Assembly: GCA_045540355.1 (NCBI GenBank)
Contig: JAZQHB010000077.1
Location: 1-64,000 of the forward strand
Length of the DNA stretch: 64,000 bases
Reading direction: 5' to 3'
From: RGIG2945 sp045540355
GTDB lineage: Bacteria > Bacillota > Clostridia > Oscillospirales > Acutalibacteraceae
Below, piece after piece: positions 42,077 to 50,105 of this stretch; positions within the stretch are counted from its first letter, which is position 1, and the number at the start of each line of letters is the position of its first letter. The translations under genes were made by a program, and so were the position numbers. The notes beneath the pieces were generated by a model. It searched no databases and was not told where the DNA came from. It worked only from the letters and a program-made list of their open reading frames with translations.

Positions 42077-43621
42077 ATGAAAAAGCTTATTACAATAATT
42101 CTTTCAATTCTGATAATTATGAATACGGCAGTTGTTGCTTTTGCGGTTGATTATACATCACCGTTTGATACGGGTGTATTGTCCGTTGAAAGATATCGCA
42201 TCCCGGCCGTTTACACTCTCAATGACGGCTCCGTGCTTGCGGCGGCTGATATGAGATATAACCACGGCACTGATGCACCGCACAACATTGATATCGTTGT
42301 TGCAAAATCTCCAGACGGATATACAGACTGGGAATATACAGCTGTTAATTATTTTGACGACTATGCAGAAGGCATGAGTGATGCCGGAAGTGCTTCTTAT
42401 ATTGATTCCGCTATAGTTCAATCAAAGAGCACTGACAGAATTTTTATTGTGTCCGATTCGTTCCCCTCGGGCGGCGGCTATAATCAGGCGTTGGAGGGCA
42501 CGGGTTTTACTGAAATAAACGGCAAAAAATATATGCTTTTAACCGACGGAAACAATACGGACAAGCTCGGTTCGTTCAATTATTATATAGGTGAATATTC
42601 TGACGGTTTTGCAAAGGTTTTTACACTCTCGGGCAATCTCACACAATACACAGTTGATGAAGAATACCGACTTTATAAAAATAACGAAGCTTTGTATATA
42701 AATCAGGTCGGAAGTGACAAGAAAATTCAGCAGAATGTTTTTTATAACGCTTCCGAGCTTTGCTGCTACAGAACGGCATATCTGATGATGAGATACTCCG
42801 ACGACAACGGCAAGACATGGAGTAAGCCTGTAAATCTTTCCGCACAGATAAAAAATGATGACGAAAGTTTTTTGGGTATCGGTCCCGGCAGAGGCTTTGT
42901 AACTGAGGTTGACGGAAAAGAACGCATAATATTTTCAGTATATGATAATAACGGTGCAAGTGAAAATGTAAGCACAATTTATTCAGATGATAACGGTCTG
43001 ACCTGGCACAGAGGCAGAGAAACTGACAGAACAATCGCTGTTATGAAAACGAGTGAAGCACAGATTATCGACCTCGGCAACGGCACCTTGAGAATGTATG
43101 CACGAAATAATTATTGCTACCAGTCTTATGCCGACAGTACCGACGGCGGTGTGAGCTGGACGGAATTTAAATCTGATTATGCACTTTCAGCAAACGGCAA
43201 CTGTATGTCAAGCTTTATAAATACCGATTTAAAAATTGACGGAAAGAATGTGATTCTTGCGTCATATCCGTCTGACAAGTTCAACCGTGCAAACGGTGTT
43301 ATAAAAACAGGTGTGATTTCAGGCGGCGGTGTTGAGTGGGTTGCAACATACAATCTCAACGAGGGATTTTGTGCTTATTCCTGCATGACACAGTTATCAG
43401 ACGGCAATATCGCAATACTTTATGAAGATGAAGCGGCACATATCGCATATAAAATTTTATCTGTTGACGCAGACGGAAATTTATCCGAAATTAACGGTGA
43501 CGATATTGAGCAAAAAGAAATAAGCTTTTTGCAGAAAGTTCTCGACTGTCTGACAAAAAGCTTTGGTGAATTACTTAATAAAATTTTGAACGGAATTTTC
43601 GGAATAATTATCTCATTCTGA
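42077..43621 (+). CDS. Secreted sialidase (GH33-like)
   Basis: A 514-residue exported exo-sialidase that removes terminal sialic acid from mucin or host glycans. The signal peptide ends near residue 25 (VVAFA). The RIP motif (RYRIPA, about 40) marks the first arginine of the carboxylate-binding triad. Asp-boxes SDDNGKTW (about 239), SDDNGLTW (about 304) and STDGGVSW (about 354) mark the six-bladed propeller. A short hydrophobic C-terminal helix (LTKSFGELLNKILNGIFG) follows, like the tails of two other secreted proteins here. The ATG at 42077 is chosen because it starts the signal peptide; its ribosome binding site is weak. Its 3' end overlaps the convergent OGG gene by 14 bp. Confidence 0.9.
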   Translation: MKKLITIILSILIIMNTAVVAFAVDYTSPFDTGVLSVERYRIPAVYTLNDGSVLAAADMRYNHGTDAPHNIDIVVAKSPDGYTDWEYTAVNYFDDYAEGMSDAGSASYIDSAIVQSKSTDRIFIVSDSFPSGGGYNQALEGTGFTEINGKKYMLLTDGNNTDKLGSFNYYIGEYSDGFAKVFTLSGNLTQYTVDEEYRLYKNNEALYINQVGSDKKIQQNVFYNASELCCYRTAYLMMRYSDDNGKTWSKPVNLSAQIKNDDESFLGIGPGRGFVTEVDGKERIIFSVYDNNGASENVSTIYSDDNGLTWHRGRETDRTIAVMKTSEAQIIDLGNGTLRMYARNNYCYQSYADSTDGGVSWTEFKSDYALSANGNCMSSFINTDLKIDGKNVILASYPSDKFNRANGVIKTGVISGGGVEWVATYNLNEGFCAYSCMTQLSDGNIAILYEDEAAHIAYKILSVDADGNLSEINGDDIEQKEISFLQKVLDCLTKSFGELLNKILNGIFGIIISF

Positions 43622-44429
43622 TTGAGTGAAACATATATTGCTGAGCTATTCCGCAGGTCGGCAGGATTGCCTCGGGCAGTCCGTCGGGGTAGTATTCTGA
43701 CATGGCTCTCTTAATCCACACATCCTGCGGGAAGGCGTCTGCTTTTTTGCAGGAGAATAAAAGTACACATTCGGCTACTTTCGGGCCCACACCCTTTATT
43801 GTTTGTAAGGCGGTGCGGGCTTCTTCTATGGGCATTTTTTCAAGCACATAAAGGTTGACGGAGCCGTCTGCAACCTTTTGTGCCGCATCAAGTATGTACT
43901 TTGCTCTGAAGCCTGAACGCAAAGGAGAAAGGTCATCGAGTGTCAAGGCGGCAATCTTCTCAGCCGACGGAAAGGAATACATACCGTTTTCAAGCTTTTC
44001 ACCGAATGAAGTACAAAGGCGGTCTATTATACCTTTAATCCTCGGAATGTTGTTGTTCTGAGAAATGATAAACGAGCAGAGTGTTTCCCAAGGCTCCTGA
44101 TTTAAAACTCTGATTCCGGGATAGGTATCAATCGCGGAAGCGAGATTTTTGTCGCACTTATATATTTCGTAAAGGCTGTTGTAATTACGGTTCAAATCAA
44201 AATAATCAACCCAGATATTAAGGAAATCGTCCTCGCTTGTGTTTAAAAATACTACTTCGTTATCTGTTTGATAAAGCGAAAGACTTTTGCCGAAGGCAAC
44301 TCCGTGCCATACACTGCTACCGTCCTGAATCCAACGAAAAGCCTGACCGCAATCGAGCGAAAGACCCACATCGAAGCTGTCTGTGAGCATAAAATGAATA
44401 TCTGAGCCTTTAAGAGTATATTTTGTCAT
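43608..44429 (-). CDS. ogg: 8-oxoguanine DNA glycosylase/AP lyase (OGG1-type)
   Basis: A 273-residue base-excision repair enzyme of the HhH-GPD superfamily. An N-terminal OGG-type domain has CGQAFRW (about 28). The helix-hairpin-helix reads TIKGVGPKVAECVLLFS, in which the Lys aligns with the catalytic lysine of OGG1, followed by AFPQDVWIKR with the catalytic Asp. Close in size to the bacterial OGG1 homologue of Clostridium acetobutylicum. AAGGAG precedes the start. It is monocistronic. Confidence 0.92.
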   Translation of the reverse strand: MTKYTLKGSDIHFMLTDSFDVGLSLDCGQAFRWIQDGSSVWHGVAFGKSLSLYQTDNEVVFLNTSEDDFLNIWVDYFDLNRNYNSLYEIYKCDKNLASAIDTYPGIRVLNQEPWETLCSFIISQNNNIPRIKGIIDRLCTSFGEKLENGMYSFPSAEKIAALTLDDLSPLRSGFRAKYILDAAQKVADGSVNLYVLEKMPIEEARTALQTIKGVGPKVAECVLLFSCKKADAFPQDVWIKRAMSEYYPDGLPEAILPTCGIAQQYMFHSIRMR

Positions 44430-44757
44430 AAATTTGTAACTCCTTGGGAAAGATGAATTTACAATTTGTATAGTTTTTGTTTTTCGGTTTTTTTACTGAC
44501 ATTGTTGAAAAGTCTGAAAATGTTTTAAAATCATACTAATTTGACTTGCTTGTAAACATTTTGAACATTGTTTTGAACATTTTTCACCCGCTAAAGCATA
44601 CAAATTGTATATAATTTTTGTCGAAATCTTAAGATAAAACGAAAAAATTACAAAAGAAAAAGTGTTTTTGACGAATATTGAATTATTCTGTATGTTTGTA
44701 TATTTTTAATTTCATAAGGCAAAAATATCTTTACAAATAAGATATAAAGGTGAGCAG
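44430..44757. other. AT-rich intergenic region with a promoter candidate
   Basis: 328 bp without a gene. I see a direct repeat of TGAACATT (near 44560-44580) and a promoter candidate for the small downstream gene: TTGACG (44668-44673), 17-bp spacer, TATGTT (44691-44696). No hairpin repeat, tRNA or riboswitch signature is evident. Confidence 0.5.
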
Positions 44758-45018
44758 ATGATAAAGGGAGTAAATCACAGAGTTGTCGAGGTAGTCGACA
44801 CACAAAATGAGTTTTTTGAGAGAATTATTTTCTTCGTAAAACCCGAGCATTGTGATACGAGCGAGGGAAAAATACGAGAAAGGGCAAAGCTTATTGCCGA
44901 TGCGGCAACAGAGCCACCGCCGTCGAGGGTAAAGCACGCAAGACTGAAAAGATTTATCAAGACATTTTCAGCTGCCGCAATCGGAGCAATTGTAACGGCG
45001 ATATTGATGAGTTTTTAA
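44758..45018 (+). CDS. Small tail-anchored hypothetical protein
   Basis: An 86-residue protein with an N-terminal soluble part (MIKGVNHRVVEVVDTQNEFF, then RIIFFVKPEH), a basic helix (RVKHARLKRFIK) and one C-terminal membrane helix (about 68-85). The layout suggests insertion in the inner membrane with a cytoplasmic head. I recognise the start MIKGVN-VVEV as recurring in small Clostridia proteins but know no function. AAAGGTGAG is the ribosome binding site. Confidence 0.72.
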   Translation: MIKGVNHRVVEVVDTQNEFFERIIFFVKPEHCDTSEGKIRERAKLIADAATEPPPSRVKHARLKRFIKTFSAAAIGAIVTAILMSF

Positions 45019-45059
45019 TCGCCCCGCCTTTGATAGGGAAATGAAACTGTGTGCAGACA

Positions 45060-45105
45060 GGGGACGGTTCTGTGTCTTGCTGCACTTTGCATTTTGCACT
45101 CTGCG
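45060..45105 (-). repeat. Dispersed TGCAAAATGCAAAGTGCA repeat copy
   Basis: On the minus strand AACGCAGAGTGCAAAATGCA and AAGTGCAGCAAGACACAGAA followed by CCGTCCCCTGTCTG. It belongs to the same family as the copies at 300-364 and 24597-24665, here next to a GGGGACGGTTCTGTGTC element. Confidence 0.6.
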
Positions 45106-45106
45106 T

Positions 45107-45140
45107 TTTAAAGCCGGACTCATTGAGTCCGGCTTTAAGT
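45107..45140. terminator. Bidirectional terminator
   Basis: AAAGCCGGACTC ATT GAGTCCGGCTTT, a 12-bp perfect stem, ends four bases before the mrp stop codon on the minus strand. Confidence 0.88.
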
Positions 45141-45959
45141 TTATCCGTTGATTATTGTTTCTGCTGCTGATTCAATTTCGGGAACCTCTGCAAGCTCTAC
45201 CGCACCCTTGTCAACCAAAGCGGTGATATTTGAACGGATGGGAAGCTTTGCGAGAACGGGAATATTTAATTCTTTTGCGACTTCGTCAACCTTGCTCTTG
45301 CCGAAAATATCATAAGTCTTGCCGCAATCGGGGCATACAAATCCACTCATATTTTCGACAATGCCGAGAACGGGAATGTTCATCTGCTGAGCCATATTAT
45401 AAGCCTTTTTAACTATCATCTGTACTAAATCCTGAGGAGTTGTAACGATAACAATTCCGTCAAGGGGGATTGACTGGAATACTGTCAGCGGAACATCACC
45501 TGTTCCGGGAGGCATGTCGATGAACATATAATCAACATCGCCCCAAGCGACATCGGTCCAGAACTGTTGAAGGACGCCTGAAATAACCGGTCCTCTCCAA
45601 ACAACAGGACTTTCTTCGTTTTCAAGAAGAAGATTTACGGACATAATTTTTATACCCATTGTAGCAGTCTCTTTGGGCATAAGACCCATAGCGTTGCTTT
45701 CTGCAAGCCCGTGAACACCGAATGATTTGGGGATTGACGGACCTGTTATATCAGCGTCTAATACTGCGGTTGCCTTGCCCTTTGCACTGACGGCTGTAGC
45801 CAAAAGTGAAGTAACAAGTGATTTACCTACGCCGCCCTTACCGCTGACAACACCGATAACTTTTTTGATGTTGCTGTACTGATTCTGCGGAAGATGCAAA
45901 TCTCTTTCCGCACAGTTTTCTTTACAACTTGAGCAGTTGCCTGAACAATTTGAACTCAT
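45141..45959 (-). CDS. mrp: Mrp/NBP35 family Fe-S cluster carrier ATPase
   Basis: A 272-residue P-loop protein that assembles or transfers [4Fe-4S] clusters. The N terminus has a Cys cluster (CSGNCSSCKENC, about 4-15) typical of the NBP35-like Clostridia form. The deviant Walker A is GKGGVGKS (about 40), followed by DADITGPSIPK and IDMPPGTGD. A CPDCGK pair near residue 210 is the conserved CPxC that binds the bridging cluster. It is the last gene of the gltX-glnS operon, which also contains a small membrane protein. The link with the tRNA synthetases is positional only. Confidence 0.92.
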   Translation of the reverse strand: MSSNCSGNCSSCKENCAERDLHLPQNQYSNIKKVIGVVSGKGGVGKSLVTSLLATAVSAKGKATAVLDADITGPSIPKSFGVHGLAESNAMGLMPKETATMGIKIMSVNLLLENEESPVVWRGPVISGVLQQFWTDVAWGDVDYMFIDMPPGTGDVPLTVFQSIPLDGIVIVTTPQDLVQMIVKKAYNMAQQMNIPVLGIVENMSGFVCPDCGKTYDIFGKSKVDEVAKELNIPVLAKLPIRSNITALVDKGAVELAEVPEIESAAETIING

Positions 45960-45961
45960 AA

Positions 45962-46600
45962 TTACTTACGCTTCCTTTCTTTGAGCGAGGGATTTTTTTG
46001 TGCTTTGGGGTCACCCAAGTCTATGACAATATAGGAAAGCCCCCATACAAATATAATTATAAAGGCGATTAACATAAGGTTAGCGCCTGAGCCGAGCAAA
46101 AGAGATTTTACTTCAACTAAAGAAGTTGCAAGGCTCAATAAAAAGCTTAAATCAAATATCGAAAAGATATTCAAATTGCCCGATACAAGCGGTGCCGCAA
46201 AATACTTTATTGAAACCATCGCACCGATTACCGAGATAAGACCTGCAAGTCCGAGGAAGGTTGTTGTTTTTTTCATAGATTTGAAGATGTTTACAACGAC
46301 CGTTGCGAGTGCAATCAACAAAGCCAAGACAAAAAATACAATGAAGCATATTGCGGGAGCGATTACAGGTTTAAGAGTGTCTTTGGAGTTTTGCAAAGCT
46401 TTTCGGAACTCTGTAAAGTTAAACCCGGTTCCTTCACCGTCTTCGGGTGTTGCCAAATCAATTATTTCATAAATGCTGAAATCTTCTGTCAGAGAGATAC
46501 CGAGAGCTGCAACCTCAGCGTCAAAAATCGGAACGAAGAATGCCGCCGCAACAACACCGAGAGAAAGAAGAATTGCCACTATTCTGAAAACAATTTTCAT
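45962..46600 (-). CDS. Four-helix membrane protein of unknown function
   Basis: A 212-residue integral membrane protein. A first helix (IVAILLSLGVVAAAFFVPIF) is followed by an external acidic loop, then three more helices (about 83-105, 118-140, 165-190) and a basic cytoplasmic tail (KNPSLKERKRK). No conserved motif is recognised. The ATG at 46600 is preferred over a GTG two codons upstream because of the GAGGTGG spacing. It lies between glnS and mrp with 2-16 bp gaps. Confidence 0.78.
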   Translation of the reverse strand: MKIVFRIVAILLSLGVVAAAFFVPIFDAEVAALGISLTEDFSIYEIIDLATPEDGEGTGFNFTEFRKALQNSKDTLKPVIAPAICFIVFFVLALLIALATVVVNIFKSMKKTTTFLGLAGLISVIGAMVSIKYFAAPLVSGNLNIFSIFDLSFLLSLATSLVEVKSLLLGSGANLMLIAFIIIFVWGLSYIVIDLGDPKAQKNPSLKERKRK

Positions 46601-46616
46601 AATCACACCACCTCAA

Positions 46617-48281
46617 TTATTTCTTGGCAGTCCAAGAAGAATTCAAAGAAATTGTGCGGTTGAAAATAATTTTATCGTCTGTTGAGTCTTTATCAACACA
46701 GAAATAACCCTGACGCATGAACTGGAATGTGTCGCCGACCTTGAGATTCTTACAGCCGCCTTCTAAAAGGCAACCCTCAAGCACCTGCAAAGAATCGGGG
46801 TTGAGGTTATCGGTAAAGCTGCCCGTGGATTCGTCAGACGGATTTTCAACATTGAAAAGTCTGTCATAAAGTCTGACTTCAACGGGGATTGAATCAACTG
46901 CACTTACCCAATGAAGTGTACCCTTGACCTTTCTGCCGTCGGGTGAGTTACCGCCCTTGCTTTCGGGGTCATAAGTACAGTGGAGGCAGGTTACATTGCC
47001 GTCATCATCTGTTTCATAAGAATTGCAGGTGATGAAATATGCACTCTTAAGTCTGACCTCATTACCGGGATAAAGTCTGAAATATTTCTTGACAGGCTCT
47101 GCCATGAAGTCGTCCTGCTCAACGAAAAGCTCTCTTGCAAATGTGACCTTACGAGTGCCTAATTCGGGTTTATCGGGATTGATTTCAACTTCGAGCTCTT
47201 CTGTCTGTCCTTCGGGGTAGTTGTCAATGATAACCTTAAGAGGTCTTAAAACTGCCATTGCACGGGGTGAATCCTGGTTAAGTCTGTCGCGAACACAGGA
47301 TTCAAGCAGACCGTAGTCGACTACACTGTATGCCTTGGAAACGCCGATTTTTTCACAGAAATCACGGATAGCCTCAGGCGGATAGCCTCTGCGACGCATA
47401 CCTGAAAGAGTAACCATTCTCGGGTCGTCCCAACCGCTGACTATACCGTCGTTTACGAGCTGCAAGCACTTGCGTTTACTTGTAAGACTGTAGTTGAGGT
47501 TAAGTCTTGCAAATTCAATCTGTCTCGGCGGATTTTCAAGACCTAATTCTCTTAAGAACCAATCATAAAGCGGTCTGTGGTTTTCAAATTCAAGTGAGCA
47601 GAGTGAGTGAGTTACACCTTCTGCAGCATCTGACAACGGATGTGCGAAGTCATACATCGGATAAACACACCATTTGTCGCCTGTCTGATGATGTGAAACA
47701 TGAGCGATTCTGTAGATAACGGGGTCACGCATATTGAGGTTGGGTGATGCCATATCAATCTTTGCACGGAGAACTCTCGCACCGTTGGGGAATTCACCGT
47801 CTGTCATTCTCTTGAAGAGGTCGAGGTTTTCTTCGATTGAACGGTTACGGTAGGGACTTTCCTTACCGGGTTCTGTAAGAGTACCTCTATATTCTCTCAT
47901 CTCATCGGGAGTAAGGTCACAAACAAAAGCCTTGCCCATTTCGATAAGCTTGATTGCACAGTCATAAATGAAATCAAAGTAGCTTGAAGCGTAGAAGCAG
48001 TCATTCCACTCGAAGCCGAGCCACTTGATGTCCTCTTTGATAGCATCAACATATTCTGTATCTTCCTTGGTGGGGTTTGTATCATCAAGACGGAGATTAC
48101 ATACGCCCTTGTACTTCTTAGCTGCTAAGAAGCTGATGCAGATAGCCTTTGCGTGACCGATATGAAGATAGCCGTTGGGCTCGGGAGGAAATCGGGTCTG
48201 AATATGGTCATAGACGCCTTTTTCTAAATCCTCATCAATAAAATCGTGAATGAAATTTGAGGGAGCAGTGTATTCTTCCAT
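46617..48281 (-). CDS. glnS: Glutaminyl-tRNA synthetase
   Basis: A 554-residue class I aminoacyl-tRNA synthetase that charges tRNA-Gln directly. It has the GlnRS form of the HIGH motif (FPPEPNGYLHIGHAKAI, about 32-48), DDTNP, a KMSKS-like TSKRK, and the two-barrel anticodon-binding C terminus (VTCLHCTYDPESKGG). Length matches bacterial GlnRS. Many Firmicutes lack it and use GatCAB instead. Here it is translationally coupled to gltX (TAATG overlap at 48281), consistent with a discriminating GluRS working beside it. Confidence 0.95.
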   Translation of the reverse strand: MEEYTAPSNFIHDFIDEDLEKGVYDHIQTRFPPEPNGYLHIGHAKAICISFLAAKKYKGVCNLRLDDTNPTKEDTEYVDAIKEDIKWLGFEWNDCFYASSYFDFIYDCAIKLIEMGKAFVCDLTPDEMREYRGTLTEPGKESPYRNRSIEENLDLFKRMTDGEFPNGARVLRAKIDMASPNLNMRDPVIYRIAHVSHHQTGDKWCVYPMYDFAHPLSDAAEGVTHSLCSLEFENHRPLYDWFLRELGLENPPRQIEFARLNLNYSLTSKRKCLQLVNDGIVSGWDDPRMVTLSGMRRRGYPPEAIRDFCEKIGVSKAYSVVDYGLLESCVRDRLNQDSPRAMAVLRPLKVIIDNYPEGQTEELEVEINPDKPELGTRKVTFARELFVEQDDFMAEPVKKYFRLYPGNEVRLKSAYFITCNSYETDDDGNVTCLHCTYDPESKGGNSPDGRKVKGTLHWVSAVDSIPVEVRLYDRLFNVENPSDESTGSFTDNLNPDSLQVLEGCLLEGGCKNLKVGDTFQFMRQGYFCVDKDSTDDKIIFNRTISLNSSWTAKK

Positions 48282-49939
48282 TATTTATTCCTCCATATCT
48301 TTAATGCATTGTTAAGTCTTTCTTTGACTTTATCTTCACCCAAAAGCTGAATGATGGCGTGTAAGTCGGGAGTGTTAGCTCTTGATGTGATTGCAAGTCT
48401 GATTGCAGATGAAACATCGCCGACATGACCCTTGAAGCTTTCGGGATTTTTCTTATATTCCTTGACATTGGGTGTATATCCCAAGGGCTCACAGAGTGCT
48501 TTAACCTTTGCAAACCATGTATCCTTATCATCTGCAATATCAAATACCTTGAGATATGCTTCGATGATTTCAGCTGCAGCTTCGGGAGTGAGTCTTTCAC
48601 CCAAATCGGGATCGAAGTTGAATAAATCATCATAGAAATATTCTACATAATTTTTAACCTCGCTGAATTTTGCAATATCCTTTCTCGGTTTAGCAGTACC
48701 TCTGTCAATAGAGAAGATATTTTTTGCATATTCCTTATCGCTGTCAAGCAAATTGTAAAGCTCTGTGTCAAATTCCTTTGCCCACGAGAGTGCTTTTTCA
48801 AGTACTGTATCAGCAGTCATAACGGAGATGATATTCTTGCTGATGTCAGTTAATTTATTGAGGTCGAAAAGTGCACCGCTGGCACTCATTTTTTTAAGAT
48901 TAAAGGGGAATTGAGATGTGGGAGCATTCTGATTAGCTTTTCTCCACTCCTCAAAGTTTGAGTTTGCGATTGTGAGGAGATATTCCGTAACCGATTCCAT
49001 CGGATAACCCTCGCTGTTGTAGTAAGAAACAGCTGCTTCGGGGTCTTTTCTCTTACTGAGCTTTCTCTTGCCGCCGTTTTCCTCTTTCATAATCGGTGCG
49101 ATGTGTGCATATTTAGGCACTTTAAAGCCGCAGGCCTTGAAAAGCTGAATATGAAGCGGTACTGATGAAATCCACTCGTCACCGCGGACAACATGAGTAG
49201 TACGCATAAGGTGGTCATCAACTGCATGGGCGAAGTGGTAAGTCGGTATACCGTCAGTTTTTAACAAAACGACATCAAGATTATTTTCGGGCATTTCAAT
49301 CTTGCCCTTAATCATATCGTCAAAAGTAATTCTCTTATCAAGACTGCCGTTTGAACGAAGTCTTAAAACATAGGGTTTACCTGACTTGATATTTTCTTCG
49401 ATTTCTTCAAAGCTCAAGTCACGGCAAACTGCCCACTCACCGTAGTATCCTTTTGTGACATTTGCTTCTTCCTGTTTTTCTCTTTGTGCAGTCAACGCAT
49501 CTTCGGAGCAGAAGCAGGGGTATGCAAGACCGTCAGCAACCAATTTCTTTGCAAAGCAATGATAAAGGTCTGCTCGTTTGCTCTGGACATAGGGACCGTA
49601 AGCGCCTTCTTCCTTATCCATACCCATAACGCCTTCCATGGGGTCAACACCGAATTCTGCAAGTCCGTTAACAATAGCGGAAACGCCGTCTTCGATTTCT
49701 CTTTTTTTGTCGGTGTCTTCAATTCTCAAAAAGAACACACCGTCAGTCGAAACGGCAGTAAGCTTTGCCACGAAAGCGGCAAACAATCCGCCGATATGTA
49801 AAAATCCTGTCGGGCTCGGTGCAAAACGGGTAACTCTTGCACCCTCTTTCAAATCTCTTGCGGGATATTTTGCTTCTAATTCTTCGGGAGTAACCGAAAC
49901 ATTCGGGAACAAAAGCTGAGCTAATTTGTTGTAATCCAC
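48281..49939 (-). CDS. gltX: Glutamyl-tRNA synthetase
   Basis: A 552-residue class I synthetase with FAPSPTGFLHIGGL (HIGH motif, about 38-51), RIEDTDKKRE and KRKLSKRKDPEA (KMSKS motif, about 300). It is longer than the usual 480-residue bacterial GluRS, closer to the type found beside glnS in some Clostridia. It starts with a GTG supported by AAAGGA. A sigma-A promoter lies upstream, making it the first gene of the gltX-glnS-membrane protein-mrp operon. Confidence 0.94.
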   Translation of the reverse strand: MDYNKLAQLLFPNVSVTPEELEAKYPARDLKEGARVTRFAPSPTGFLHIGGLFAAFVAKLTAVSTDGVFFLRIEDTDKKREIEDGVSAIVNGLAEFGVDPMEGVMGMDKEEGAYGPYVQSKRADLYHCFAKKLVADGLAYPCFCSEDALTAQREKQEEANVTKGYYGEWAVCRDLSFEEIEENIKSGKPYVLRLRSNGSLDKRITFDDMIKGKIEMPENNLDVVLLKTDGIPTYHFAHAVDDHLMRTTHVVRGDEWISSVPLHIQLFKACGFKVPKYAHIAPIMKEENGGKRKLSKRKDPEAAVSYYNSEGYPMESVTEYLLTIANSNFEEWRKANQNAPTSQFPFNLKKMSASGALFDLNKLTDISKNIISVMTADTVLEKALSWAKEFDTELYNLLDSDKEYAKNIFSIDRGTAKPRKDIAKFSEVKNYVEYFYDDLFNFDPDLGERLTPEAAAEIIEAYLKVFDIADDKDTWFAKVKALCEPLGYTPNVKEYKKNPESFKGHVGDVSSAIRLAITSRANTPDLHAIIQLLGEDKVKERLNNALKIWRNK

Positions 49940-49984
49940 AAAACCAAATCCTTTACTAAAACTTAGATAAAACCATTACATTAT

Positions 49985-50013
49985 ATTATGACAGAATTTT
50001 ATCAATCTATCAA
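49985..50013 (-). promoter_or_regulatory. Sigma-A promoter of the gltX operon
   Basis: Minus-strand -35 TTGATA (50013-50008), 17-bp spacer, -10 CATAAT (49990-49985), 46 bp upstream of the GTG start. Confidence 0.72.
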
Positions 50014-50054
50014 GAGTTTTTTCTAAATTATTTATTAAAATTCGGATAAAATAC

Positions 50055-50097
50055 AAAACCGACCAAACAAGAGGTGCATCTTGTCCGGTCGGGCGTT
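50055..50097 (-). terminator. Terminator of the O-acylation operon
   Basis: On the minus strand CCGACCGGACAAGA, loop TGCACC, TCTTGTTTGGTCGG, then TTTTGTATTTT, just after the AlgX-like gene. Confidence 0.85.
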
Positions 50098-50105
50098 AAA
50101 GTCAA

